Shown here: one piece after another, positions 33,028-41,709 of the stretch
Layout of the letters: every line of letters begins with the position of its first letter
Position numbering within the stretch: position 1 is the stretch's first letter
Assembly (NCBI GenBank): GCA_902167985.1
Contig: CABHNZ010000027.1
Coordinates: forward strand, 1-50,993
DNA length: 50,993 nt
Direction of reading: 5' to 3'
Origin: Shinella sp. UYSO24
GTDB taxonomy: Bacteria; Pseudomonadota; Alphaproteobacteria; Rhizobiales; Rhizobiaceae
The notes under the pieces: model-generated
Told to the model about the DNA's origin: nothing
Seen by the model: the letters and a program-made list of their open reading frames with translations, nothing else
The model's database searches: none
Made by a program: the position numbers and the translations under genes

Positions 33028-34099
33028 TTTGAGCGACGAAAATCGTCGCAATTTGTCACAGCGCTCCGGGCAGCAAATCGACCTCATCACGCGCCTTGCG
33101 CAGTCACCGATTTCGACGCCCTTCGATCTTGACGCCGATGGCAAGCAGGATGGGTATCTGCGACTTTATCATTCGAATGAGACGAACGGCTATGGCTTCG
33201 TTCCCATTCCGATCGTCTCCATCAAGAACGGTGTTGGCCCAACGGCACTTCTCATCGGCGGCAATCACGGCAATGAATATGAGGGCATTGTCGCGCTGAT
33301 GAACCTAGCACGAGACATTCGGACCGAAGAGGTCCAAGGTCGGATCATCATCCTGCCGTCACTTAATCATCCCGCGGTACTATCCGGAACAAGATCGTCT
33401 CCGCTCGATGGAGCCAATCTGAACCGGTCGTTTCCCGGGAGCCATCTCGGCGGTCCAACCCAGGTCATAGCGCACTACGTCAGCACGGTCCTCATCCCGA
33501 TCACCGACGTGGCAATCGATCTGCACGCAGGCGGCCGCTCATCGCAATTTGTACCGTGCGGGATCGTACGGCAAGCAAAGACCCCGGACGAGCGAGATGC
33601 ACTGACCCGCCTCGCCGAGCTATTCGGCGCGCCCGTCAGCTTTGTCAGTACAGGCAAGGGAGGTGGTGGCGTCCTCACTTTGGCCGGAGAATGCGGCCGG
33701 CAAGGCGTGGCGTGTCTAACCGCCGAGTTGGGCGGCGGTGAAACGCTATCGAGTGTTGGTCTGGCGTTGGCCGGAGAGGGCGTGAGGCGTATTCTGGCCG
33801 ACCGAGGCATACTAGCCGACAGCGTGCCATCAATTTCACCTGAGACGCGGTGGGTACAGAAGGGACCGGAGGACCGTTTGCATGCGGATCAGCCCGGGAT
33901 ATTCGAGCCGCGTGTGAGGCTGGGCCAAACCGTCTCCGGGGATGACATTGCCGGCTTCTTGCACTTCCCCGAACGTCCCATGTCGCCGCCGCAAGAGGTT
34001 CGCTTTAGGACTTCCGGCACCATCCTGTCCCTGCATATCCCGGCCCTGGTCGGGCGCGGTGACGAGCTTTGCACCATCGTGCATGACCAGTTGCGGTGA
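33011..34099 (+). CDS. AstE/aspartoacylase-family amide hydrolase, DoeB-like
   Basis: 362 residues; ATG preceded by GAGAGGAAGA. Zinc-ligand motifs: GGNHGNEYEG (83-92; His86 and Glu89) and DLHAGG (His172), with NLNRSFPG (137-143) as the substrate-binding element. The closest family I recognise is DoeB, the N-acetyl-diaminobutyrate deacetylase of ectoine breakdown, and succinylglutamate desuccinylases. It should hydrolyse an N-acyl amino acid to the free amine. Co-translated with the importer (17-base overlap), so its substrate probably arrives by that importer. Ectoine pathway partners (DoeA, DoeC, DoeD) are absent, so a different acylated diamino acid or opine-like compound is likely. Confidence 0.8.
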   Translation: MPLSTNLSDENRRNLSQRSGQQIDLITRLAQSPISTPFDLDADGKQDGYLRLYHSNETNGYGFVPIPIVSIKNGVGPTALLIGGNHGNEYEGIVALMNLARDIRTEEVQGRIIILPSLNHPAVLSGTRSSPLDGANLNRSFPGSHLGGPTQVIAHYVSTVLIPITDVAIDLHAGGRSSQFVPCGIVRQAKTPDERDALTRLAELFGAPVSFVSTGKGGGGVLTLAGECGRQGVACLTAELGGGETLSSVGLALAGEGVRRILADRGILADSVPSISPETRWVQKGPEDRLHADQPGIFEPRVRLGQTVSGDDIAGFLHFPERPMSPPQEVRFRTSGTILSLHIPALVGRGDELCTIVHDQLR

Positions 34100-34106
34100 C
34101 CGTTCG

Positions 34107-35279
34107 ATGATTGACATGGAATTATATCCAACACCGAAGCATCTCCAATTTGGCAAGCCAAGTCCCTTCTTAAGCGGCATGCAATGCATCAGATGCCACC
34201 GTCGATGGCCCGTCGGCGATTACCTCATCGGCTGCCCGGCCTGCGCGAGCGAGGGTATTCCTGCGAATGTAGCTCCCTCGTTTCAGGAATGGCCAAGTCT
34301 GTGTGCGAAGGAGGACCTGCCGTTCTGGTTTGCCTATCCCGGCTCGCCGCGCATCGGCGAGGGCAATACGCCGCTTTTGGATTTCCCGGCACTGGCCAAA
34401 CACCATGGCGTCGGACGATTGATGCTCAAGAATGAGGGGGCAAATCCGACCGGGTCCCATAAGGACCGCATGAGTGCCGGCCTGATCCGCAGAGCCCTCG
34501 ATATCGGAGCGGCCACGGTGGCGGTTGCCTCCAGTGGAAATGCCGGCGTCTCACTCGCCGCCTTTGCTGCCAATGCTGGCCTCCATTGTGTGGTTGTCAC
34601 AACGGAAGGCATGCCGCGCAGTGTCGAGAAGGCGATCCAGTTGCACGGTGCCGATATCATCGTTGCCAAGAGCCCGGAAAAACGATGGGAGCTCATCCGC
34701 GAGAAAAGCCTCAGCGGAGAGTGGTATCCGGCCACGAACTTCACCATTCCCGCCGTCGGCAGCAATCCTTTCGCCGTCGATGGCCTGAGAGGGATCGCCC
34801 TTGAACTCTATCTGGAACTTGGTGCCGATCACCCAAGCGATATCATCATCCCCGTATCGCGCGGCGATCTCCTATGGGGTATCACCAAAGGCTATCGTGA
34901 TCTCCTCGAGAATGGGCTCTTGTCGTCTGTGCCCCGCATCCACGCGGCCGAACCCTTCCCTCGGATCACGCGCGTGCTCGCAGGCGCGCCACACACAGCG
35001 ATTTTCGATGGCGCTACATGGCTGCGATCGCTCGGGGGGAATACAGTTACCTACCAGGCCATAGAGGCGCTCGATAGTTCGGGCGGCACGGTCGTTGCAC
35101 CCGGCGAGGCCGATACCCTCGCGGCACAGATGGCTCTGGGCAAAATGGGTCTCTATGTGGAAAATGCCTCTGCCATCACGCTGTCCGCGCTCATCGAGCT
35201 TCGTCGGCGAACCATCATTGCTCCGGACGCTTCGGTCGTCCTGATCGGCACATCGCACGGCTACAAGGACATGCCATAG
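34107..35279 (+). CDS. Threonine-synthase-like PLP enzyme (fold type II) with N-terminal zinc ribbon
   Basis: 390 residues from ATG 34107 (a second ATG three codons later is possible). A Cys4 zinc ribbon lies at C27, C30, C43 and C46, followed by the catalytic motif NPTGSHKDR with Lys119 and the substrate loop ASSGNAG (141-147), both canonical. Later IIPVSRGDLLWGITKGY carries a modified phosphate cup: the usual glycine-rich GNGG-type loop is SRGDLL. True threonine synthase requires phosphate binding there, so this homologue may use a non-phosphorylated substrate, for example as a diamino-acid ammonia-lyase. Its position after the deacylase fits degradation of the released amino acid. This is inference. 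Confidence 0.75.
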   Translation: MIDMELYPTPKHLQFGKPSPFLSGMQCIRCHRRWPVGDYLIGCPACASEGIPANVAPSFQEWPSLCAKEDLPFWFAYPGSPRIGEGNTPLLDFPALAKHHGVGRLMLKNEGANPTGSHKDRMSAGLIRRALDIGAATVAVASSGNAGVSLAAFAANAGLHCVVVTTEGMPRSVEKAIQLHGADIIVAKSPEKRWELIREKSLSGEWYPATNFTIPAVGSNPFAVDGLRGIALELYLELGADHPSDIIIPVSRGDLLWGITKGYRDLLENGLLSSVPRIHAAEPFPRITRVLAGAPHTAIFDGATWLRSLGGNTVTYQAIEALDSSGGTVVAPGEADTLAAQMALGKMGLYVENASAITLSALIELRRRTIIAPDASVVLIGTSHGYKDMP

Positions 35280-35397
35280 CGCGGCCGGATGGCCGCCGCC
35301 GTCGGACTGAGGTTCGCCAAGAGTTCATCCAAGCTTTGCAACAAACACCGAGCGAGATCGATAAAGTCCAGGCGGATTGGAAATTGAGGAGCCGACC

Positions 35398-35880
35398 ATG
35401 GCGATCAGGAAATGCGTGGTTTCAGATCTGGATGCCATTCTCCCTATGATGGCCGAGCATGCTCGGCACGAAGCCTATGGCAATACGTTTGCGATCGATC
35501 GGCCAGCCTTGTCGACGCTCGGCTTTGAGCAACACCCCCCGGCCTACCAGATGCTAATCGACGAAGGCGTCGCGGGCGAAATCCACGGATACGCGCTCTA
35601 TTTCATCCAGCAGTTCACCTTCCGAAACCGCCCTCTCCTTTACCTGAACGATCTCGTCGTCAGCCCGGCCGAGCGCCGGCAAGGCGTTGCCGGCCGCCTT
35701 ATGACCGCCCTGTTCCTCGAAGCACAGCTTCAGAAATGCTTTCGCATAAAATGGGGTGTCGCGGCTTCGAACGTCGGCGCCATAGCGTTCTACAATTCGC
35801 TCGGGGCCGTCAAAGAACAAGACAAGCTCTACATGTATCTCGATGAGGCCCAGTGGTTTCCGGGAACGCGAGAGGCCTGA
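35398..35880 (+). CDS. GNAT-family N-acetyltransferase
   Basis: 160 residues; ATG at 35398 has TTGAGGAG upstream. The GNAT fold is evident: strand-helix N-terminus (IRKCVVSDLDAILPMMAEHARHE), core LLYLNDLVVSPAERRQGVAGRLM containing the acetyl-CoA loop R-x-x-G-x-A (RRQGVAG), and KWGVAASNVGAIAFYNSLGA in the usual C-terminal position. The pattern NDLVVSPAERRQGVAGRL resembles diamine or amino-acid acetyltransferases. It ends the rightward cargo operon, 118 bases after the PLP gene. Beside a deacylase it could acetylate the same or a product amino acid, or give self-protection. Confidence 0.8.
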   Translation: MAIRKCVVSDLDAILPMMAEHARHEAYGNTFAIDRPALSTLGFEQHPPAYQMLIDEGVAGEIHGYALYFIQQFTFRNRPLLYLNDLVVSPAERRQGVAGRLMTALFLEAQLQKCFRIKWGVAASNVGAIAFYNSLGAVKEQDKLYMYLDEAQWFPGTREA

Positions 35881-35948
35881 CCTCAGCCGACAAAATGCCT
35901 CTCTGCAAGCATTGCTGGGTGCCTTAGTAAGCGTCATCCAGCCATTAG

Positions 35949-36179
35949 TTATGGATCGTTGAAACTCAGGAAACGGATGACGTCCTGATTGAGCGCCCTC
36001 GCCAACGCCTCGATCGTTTCCAGCGTTGGCGAACTTTGCTCCCTTTCCAACCGTCCGACGAAATTGGAATTGAGCCCGGCAAGCGTCGCCAACTGGTCCT
36101 GCGACAGGCCCGCCTGACTTCTGGCAAGGCGGAGGTTTCGCGCAAAGATCGTCCTCAAAGACATTCCAGCGTTTTGCAT
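35949..36179 (-). CDS. Small XRE-family DNA-binding regulator
   Basis: 76 residues: a single helix-turn-helix of the Cro/C1 type (IFARNLRLARSQAGLSQDQLATLAG, then NSNFVGRLEREQSSPTLETIEALARAL). In-frame ATGs at 36179 and 36164 are both possible; the second (MSLRTIFARNLRLARS) is the usual family start. It is encoded on the same strand as the trb operon, 125 bases beyond trbI, and convergent with the acetyltransferase. It may regulate itself and the end of the trb operon or the cargo boundary. No palindrome was confirmed nearby. Confidence 0.75.
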   Translation of the reverse strand: MQNAGMSLRTIFARNLRLARSQAGLSQDQLATLAGLNSNFVGRLEREQSSPTLETIEALARALNQDVIRFLSFNDP

Positions 36180-36304
36180 TGACAGGCTGCCTTATCGTTT
36201 CGCGATCGGCGCCATGAAGGGCACCATATTGGTTTCGTTAGAAAGGGCCAAAGCAAGGTTGCGCCCAGCCCATCTGGTCGCGCCAAGCGACCCAGCTGCG
36301 CCAG

Positions 36305-37600
36305 CTATTGCGAATAGGTTGCCGGAAACACGATGTCCTGATCGACCAGGACGTTGAATTTGTAGCCGGGCCGGATCCGATGGTGGGCTGAACATTCAAG
36401 TTCTTGGAGATCGTCTGCTCGGCGGCCCGTCCAAATGTCTCGGCGAAGTTTCGGCGTGCAGCGTCGGACGCCGTTTCCTGTGGGGCAAGCGTTGAGCTTT
36501 CCGGCACCGACATGTCGATCCCCGTGCCAATCAGCGCGATGAGAGCGGCCGAACCGAATGTTCGCCACAGGTGGCGATCGACCTTGTCCTGGAACCCGCC
36601 ATAGCCCTCGGCGTCAGTGCCAGACATCCCACCAAGCTGCAGAGTTGAACCGTTCGGGAAGATCAGATCAGTCCAGACGACCAGCGCACGTTCCTGCCCA
36701 AACGAGACCTTGGAATCGTAGCGGCCGAACAGTTTTGATCCCTGCGGGACGAGAAGGCGATATCCCGTTGCACTATCATAGACGTTCTGGCTCACCTGAG
36801 CGTGATGCGGCCGGGAAGATCCGAGTTGATGCCGGTGATCAGGGTCGCTGGAATGACGGATCCGCGCTTCAATTCAAAGCGGGACAGCGGAGCAACGACG
36901 TGGTTGGGCAAATAGCCAGATCCTTGATGTCCTGGTTGAAGAAATCTTCCTTCGCCCCCTGCCCGTTCGGATCCGCACCCTGCGCCTGAAGTCCAGCCTT
37001 CATTGCGGTCGCATAGAGATCTGAGGCGTTGTTGCCACCGCCCGTCTTACCTGCATCGGTCTTCTCCGCTGTAGGTCCGGCGCTCGCGGCTTGCTCCACA
37101 GAACCAACGTCCACCTTCAGCGGCGAATCCAAAGCTGCTGCTTTCGCCTGCAGGCGCGCCATTTTCTGGCGGTTCTCCTCACGCGCATATTGTTCCTCCT
37201 GTTCCCGCTTCAGACGAGCCTTCCAATCGTCATTGCTTTCCCCTCCCGGCTGCGCGTGTTCTGTGGCGGTGGATTGCGGAGCCGGTGAGGTCGGTTTTCG
37301 GTCGGCCGGCGGCGTTGGTGCCGGCTGAAACGCTTCCCGTTCGCCTGGATCTCCAATGATACCGTCACCGATACCTCGCTTGAGTTGCTCACCGTAGGAG
37401 GTTGCCGGCGAGTTTGACGCCGTGTCTACGCCACTTGCGGCGCCAAATGGCAATCCGCGCCAGGAAAGGCCGATAACGACAATCCCGATGGATACGACCG
37501 AAAGCGCGATGACGACGACAATCGGCAGCCGGTTCAGGCGACGCATGCCGGACTCACGGCCTCCACCGGTCGGCGCCCCAAGCTGAAGGGATTGTACCAT
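36305..37600 (-). pseudogene. trbI: TrbI (VirB10-type) mating-channel protein, three frameshifts
   Basis: TrbI spans both membranes and anchors the mating channel core. The first frame (37600 to about 36917) has the cytoplasmic tip, one membrane span (LPIVVVIALSVVSIGIVVIGL) and a Pro/Glu-rich periplasmic linker. The beta-barrel domain appears in two other frames (GYLPNHVVAPLSRFELKRG, then SQNVYDSATGYRLLVPQGSKLFG, then RPGYKFNVLVDQDIVF). Frame changes lie near 36916, 36796 and 36380; each equals one lost base. Together they give about 430 residues, the family length. As read, translation stops after the linker, so no functional outer-membrane core would form. Confidence 0.85.
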
Positions 37601-37610
37601 CTCACCCTCC

Positions 37611-38042
37611 TCAGTTTCGCTGCATGACGGAGAGCGGGCTCGCCGCAGCGGCGCCGTCAGCCGACGTCGTATAGGCCCGGCCCAATGCTATCGTCGGCGT
37701 CGATAGCTGCGCGAGGACCCGTCCATCAATCGCTCGAAGATCATAAGAGAGCTCGACGGCGTTGCTTTTGGGCTTGGCCGGCTCAGTGGTGACGGTGTAG
37801 CCCCACCCTTTCAGCGCGGCCTGAACCGCTATCGCGAAATGCGTCTTATTCATCGTCATGTGGATCGGCGTTGAGGCAGGCGGCACCTGCTCCGCCAGCC
37901 GCCCGGTTATGTCGCCCGCGATCGCACCGACAGCCGTGGTCGACATCGCCACCGGTGCATCGCTGCCGGAAAGATCGCCAGGATCAGTCTGGCAACCGGC
38001 AAGGATAGAAATGAGGATCGCGATTGGAAACCAGCTCCGCAT
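37611..38042 (-). CDS. trbH: TrbH, conjugal transfer lipoprotein
   Basis: 143 residues from ATG 38042 (MRSWFPIAILISILAGC), a lipoprotein signal with lipobox LAGC, so the mature protein should be lipid-anchored. The rest has VGAIAGDITGRLAEQVPP and a small domain of alternating strand and helix. Position between trbG and trbI and its length match Ti-plasmid TrbH, which likely plays a VirB7-like stabilising role. The frame is intact. An upstream in-frame start at 38087 would overlap trbG and destroy the signal peptide pattern. Confidence 0.82.
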   Translation of the reverse strand: MRSWFPIAILISILAGCQTDPGDLSGSDAPVAMSTTAVGAIAGDITGRLAEQVPPASTPIHMTMNKTHFAIAVQAALKGWGYTVTTEPAKPKSNAVELSYDLRAIDGRVLAQLSTPTIALGRAYTTSADGAAAASPLSVMQRN

Positions 38043-38047
38043 CTGGA

Positions 38048-38859
38048 TTACCCTCCCCTCTTGATGATAATCTTCTGCTGATGCCACCCGACGCCAGAAA
38101 CGAGGATGGCTTTGTCGATGGCGTAATCGACGACCATCATGTCGTTCTTCATCCGGTAATTGACGATGCGGCTCTGACCACCCGAGACGACGAAGAGGAC
38201 CGGAGCATCCTGCCCCCGGATCGCCCGCGGAAACTGGATGTAGGTCTTCGTTCCGTCAGAATAGACGCGCTTCGGCTTCCAGGAGGCGCCGCCGCTCAAG
38301 GAGTAGGAAAAGTTCAGCCTGTCTGGCGCTGATCCCCCCGTTTCACCAACCTCCAGCCTTGCATTGACGTCCGCAAGCTTGGTCGACACGTCCTCGGGAT
38401 ATTCGAAGCCCACCCGTGCCATATACTGTGTCGCATTGGATTTGAGCTGAATGTGATAGGTGCGACGGGATGTCGTGACCACCATCGATGTCACCAGGCC
38501 CGGTTCCGCTGGCTTGACCACAAGATGGATGGCCTGCCCACTGGCCGCACCGGATGTCGCCGGTTCGATCTTCCATCGGACGGTATCGCCGACCAGGACA
38601 TCCCGGACAATCTCCCCGCCCTGTAACTCGATATCGCAGACCTGCAATGGCGAGCAGACCACAGATGGCTGCGTCTCACCGAACAGGAAGATCACTTTGC
38701 CGTCCGGCCCGCGGGTTAGGAGACCCGTCGATCCTCGCCACTTGCCGGAAAGAGCGGTTCCACGCATCTCCTTTGGGGTCATCGCCACCATGTCGCTGCC
38801 GAGGCAGCCAGGACGAAGGCTAACCACGCCGAGGTCGCGATTGTTCCTAATCTGATCAT
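38048..38859 (-). pseudogene. trbG: TrbG (VirB9-type) periplasmic protein, one frameshift
   Basis: A signal peptide in one frame (MIRLGTIATSAWLAFVLAAS, ATG 38859 with GGGGAA upstream) is followed by a frame change near 38790. The mature protein is in the next frame (MTPKEMRGTALSGKWRG, IFLFGETQPSVVCSPLQVCDIELQGGE, RTYHIQLKS, NFSYSLSGGASWKPKRVYSDG). Restoring one base (ACAATG for ACATG) links AASAAT to MVAMTPKE. The C-terminal segment TYIQFPRAIRGQDAPVLFVV is the VirB9 domain that pairs with the TrbI beta-barrel. As read, the export signal is lost from the mature part. Confidence 0.8.
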
Positions 38860-38875
38860 CTGCAATTCCCCTGCC

Positions 38876-39538
38876 CTAAAGCTGTGCCGTCCAATCGAAA
38901 TCACGAACGTAGAGGCCGATCGGATTGAGCCGGATCGTTGCCTCGTCCTGAGGTTCGGTCAGTGCGACTGTTGCAATGCCTCGGAAACGACGCGTTCCTG
39001 TTTCCTTGCCCTTTCGATCCCGCTCATATTCGGTCCAGTCGATCTGATAGGTCTGGCTCGAGAGGGCAACGATGTTGTTGACCTCGATCGAAACCGTCGC
39101 CGACCGCGCCTTCTCAAACGGAGAGTTCGCCCTAAACCATGCATTGATCTTCTCGGTCGAGGGATCCGGCCCTCGCAAGAGCGCATAGGTTCGATCAATA
39201 TACTGCTTCTGCACCACCGCGTCCGGCGTGACGCTCCGGAAGCTCGACACAAAACCTCCTAGGGTCGCGCGAACGACACGCGGGTCAGCAGATTCGATCT
39301 GTTGTGGGATGCCTGCGCTCACCGCATTGCCGAGCTTGTCGACCTCGACGATGTAGGGGACGAGCCGAACCTGTGTGCTGAGATAAAGTGCGTAGCCAAA
39401 GCCTATGACGGCCATAAACAATCCAAGAATACCGACAATGCGCCATGCCGCGGCAGCTTTAACATAGGTCCCGTACCGTTCGGACCATTCCTGGCGAGCG
39501 GCGAGATACGGGTTATCGGGCGCGCGGTTTGCTGCCAT
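38876..39538 (-). CDS. trbF: TrbF (VirB8-type) inner-membrane protein
   Basis: 220 residues, intact. A short cytoplasmic N-terminus (MAANRAPDNPYLAARQEWSERYG) precedes one membrane span (about 31-54). The periplasmic NTF2-like VirB8 domain carries YIVEVDKLGNAVSAG, VRATLGGFVSSFRSVTPD, and TYQIDWTEYERDRKG near its end. VirB8 proteins seed assembly of the channel and recruit the TrbG/TrbI core. Position follows trbL in the canonical trb order. The ATG is 21 bases after the trbL end. Confidence 0.9.
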   Translation of the reverse strand: MAANRAPDNPYLAARQEWSERYGTYVKAAAAWRIVGILGLFMAVIGFGYALYLSTQVRLVPYIVEVDKLGNAVSAGIPQQIESADPRVVRATLGGFVSSFRSVTPDAVVQKQYIDRTYALLRGPDPSTEKINAWFRANSPFEKARSATVSIEVNNIVALSSQTYQIDWTEYERDRKGKETGTRRFRGIATVALTEPQDEATIRLNPIGLYVRDFDWTAQL

Positions 39539-39559
39539 CGATCGATCCAGTCCTTATTA

Positions 39560-40748
39560 TCAGATGTCGTTACGTTCAGGAGGCGATGGTGCCACCGACG
39601 AGCTGGATCGTTTCTGATCGAGCTTGGCGTTCGCCAGCCCCAGGATCGAACCCGCATAGGCCCCGGGAGAGCCGATCGCCTTTTCCTTTGCGGCTGAGCC
39701 GGTCGCCCGGCCGGCGGCCCCAATCCCGCCCATCACGCCTTTGATGCGACGCCGGCGGCAGACGAGCCCCCGGCCCTCGCAGCCTGGCCGGCGGCGAAGC
39801 CCGCGGCCATCGCACCCGTCGACAGGAAGCCCGCGCCGGCAGAAAAGATGATGCCTGGCCGCCATGGCGAATTGCCTCCATGCCGCCGGAGACCGAGGCA
39901 CCCTGCACCACGCCCTGCATGATATTGGGGACATAAATCGCGACAATGAAGACGACGACCGCGATGCCGGCAATCGCCAACGCCGTCTGAAACTCGTCGC
40001 CGACCTCCGGCTCACTTGCCAACCCGATCAGCACCTCGGACCCGATCCGGGCAATCATAACCAAGGCCATGAGCTTCATGCCGACAGCGAAGGCATAGAC
40101 GAGGTACCGGACGGCAAAATCCTTGGTATAGGACGATCCCCCAAGGCCGAGCATGATCATGCCGGCCAGTAGCCCGACATACATTTCGACCATCACCGAG
40201 ACGAAGATCGCGGCCACGAGGGAAAAGGCAATCACCGTCACGATCATCGCGAAAATGGAGGCAATCGCCAGCCCATTGTCTTCAAAGACGCCGAATTTAA
40301 CCTTTTCCGACATCTTGCTCGCCACAGAGAGGCCGGCATTGAAGACATCCGCCGGCGAGGCCGTTCCGCCGCCGGCTCCGATCTGAAACAGGCTATCGAC
40401 GATCGCCTTTGCAAAACTCGGCCCCTGGGTCAGGACAAACAGGAAGAAGCCGATAAACATGATCCGCCGAACAATTTCTGCGAACCACGTATCGAGTGAT
40501 GCCGCCTGAAGGGCAAGCCAGACGGCCGCTATGCCGATCTCAATCGTCGCCAGGATCCAGAAGAGCGACCTGGCGGCATCCATGACGGTGGTTTCCCAGC
40601 CTTTGGCCGCCGACGAAATCTGGGTCTGCAGTACGGTGAGCGTCGAGCCTTCCTGAGCGAAAGCAGGCTCGGCGATCATCACGCCGAACACCGTGGCCAT
40701 CAGCAAGGTCTTGAATAACCCGCCCTCGATAAGACCTCTGCCTACCAT
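39560..40748 (-). pseudogene. trbL: TrbL (VirB6-type) polytopic membrane protein, two frameshifts
   Basis: TrbL forms the inner-membrane part of the channel. Residues 1-295 are in one frame with a signal-like start and about six spans (WILATIEIGIAAVWLALQAAS, IAIYVPNIMQGVVQGASV...). Near 39853 the frame moves to IIFSAGAGFLSTGAMAAGFAAG and near 39740 it moves again to GVMGGIGAAGRATGSAAKEKA through ERNDI at the end. Both changes equal one lost base. Most spans precede the first shift, so a truncated but membrane-inserted product is possible. The Gly/Ala-rich C-terminal domain would be replaced by an Arg-rich read-through. Confidence 0.85.
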
Positions 40749-40754
40749 CCAACC

Positions 40755-40913
40755 TCATCTTCTCGCCACCGGAGGTCGGATAGCGCTTCTCGGTATGGAA
40801 AAAGGCATCGGTCCGGGCTTCAGGGCGATCGCTATGCACAAACAAAACCAGCTGCTGGCAGCCCCCATCGCCAGAAGGCCGACGACAAGGATGGCGATGA
40901 GTTTTGCCTTCAC
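40755..40913 (-). pseudogene. trbK: TrbK-like small protein, probable frameshift
   Basis: A GTG at 40913 overlaps the trbJ stop. It reads a signal-like start (VKAKLIAILVVGLLAMGAASSW) and then an unconvincing tail to 40755. The alternative frame after about 40860 reads DAFFHTEKRYPTSGGEKMR, which looks like the usual TrbK C-terminus. The needed change is again one lost base. TrbK is an envelope protein linked to entry exclusion in related plasmids. The gene is short, so this call is tentative; the alternative is a real 52-residue protein. Confidence 0.5.
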
Positions 40914-41709
40914 CATTGGATCTTCATCCCCTCCCCGCCCGACATTGATGGCGCAGTCGAGTTGAAGAATTCCTCCCGTCTTGCCTGGGCCAGATCCTTG
41001 TCCGTCTGCTGCGTCTGCAGCCAGGTCCCAACCATCGTCATCTGCTGCGAAACAAGGCCCCGCAGCTTTTGCATCTGGGCAACTTGCTGCGCGGCAATCT
41101 CATGCCCAACCTGCAACGCCTTCATCTGGCCGTCGGCGCTTTCGGACATTGATTGCAGCTGGCGCATCGTATCCGCCTCGCTATCGAACTGGTCGGCGGT
41201 CAGACTGGCAGCACTTAGCGTGCCGGCGATCGTGTCGCGGTTCGTGTCCGACCAGGTCTGATAGGTCGACGAGAAGCTCTCGCCGCTCGGAAGATTGGCC
41301 TTGAGCTCGGCAAAGCTCTTGAAGCGCTGCTTCAGGACGTCGTCCGCGTTGCCAAGGGAGAAAGCGATCCCCTGCCCCTGCGAAACGACGCTGCGCAGCT
41401 TTCCAAGATCGCTTTCGACCTCGCCCCAGATGTGACTGGGTAGCTGAGCGGTGTTCTGCAGCATGTTCTGATAGATGTTGAGCTGATTCTGGATCTGCTC
41501 GGCCAGTTGCGTGATCTGGGTCACCTGGTTCTGGATCTGCTCTTCCGATTGCCGACCAGCGAGACCAGCTCGCCATTGTTGAGGAGCTGTGTCCATTCCG
41601 TCGCCATACCGGTTGCCGCTCCGGCATTCGCCGGTCTGCTTGCGAACGCAACAAGGATCGCCGCCGAACCACTGACGAGCCACTCACGACCTAATATAAG
41701 GCGGAACAT
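40910..41709 (-). pseudogene. trbJ: TrbJ (VirB5-type) pilus-associated protein, one frameshift
   Basis: The first frame holds the signal peptide (MFRLILGREWLVSGSAAILVAFASRPANAGAA) and TEWTQLLNNGELVSLVG. The second, from about 41553, has the long coiled-coil body typical of TrbJ (SEEQIQNQVTQITQLAEQIQNQLNIYQNML and LRGLVSQQMTMVGTWLQTQQTDKDL). The frames join if one base is restored at GTCGGCAATCG. TrbJ is exported to the periplasm and pilus tip, so the shift removes the export signal from the body. The start overlaps the end of trbE by 26 bases. Confidence 0.82.

Noticed and set aside
36192..36395. A 67-codon reverse ORF at the end of trbI
   Set aside because: It overlaps the true C-terminal frame of trbI (GYKFNVLVDQDIVF) and has no family resemblance.
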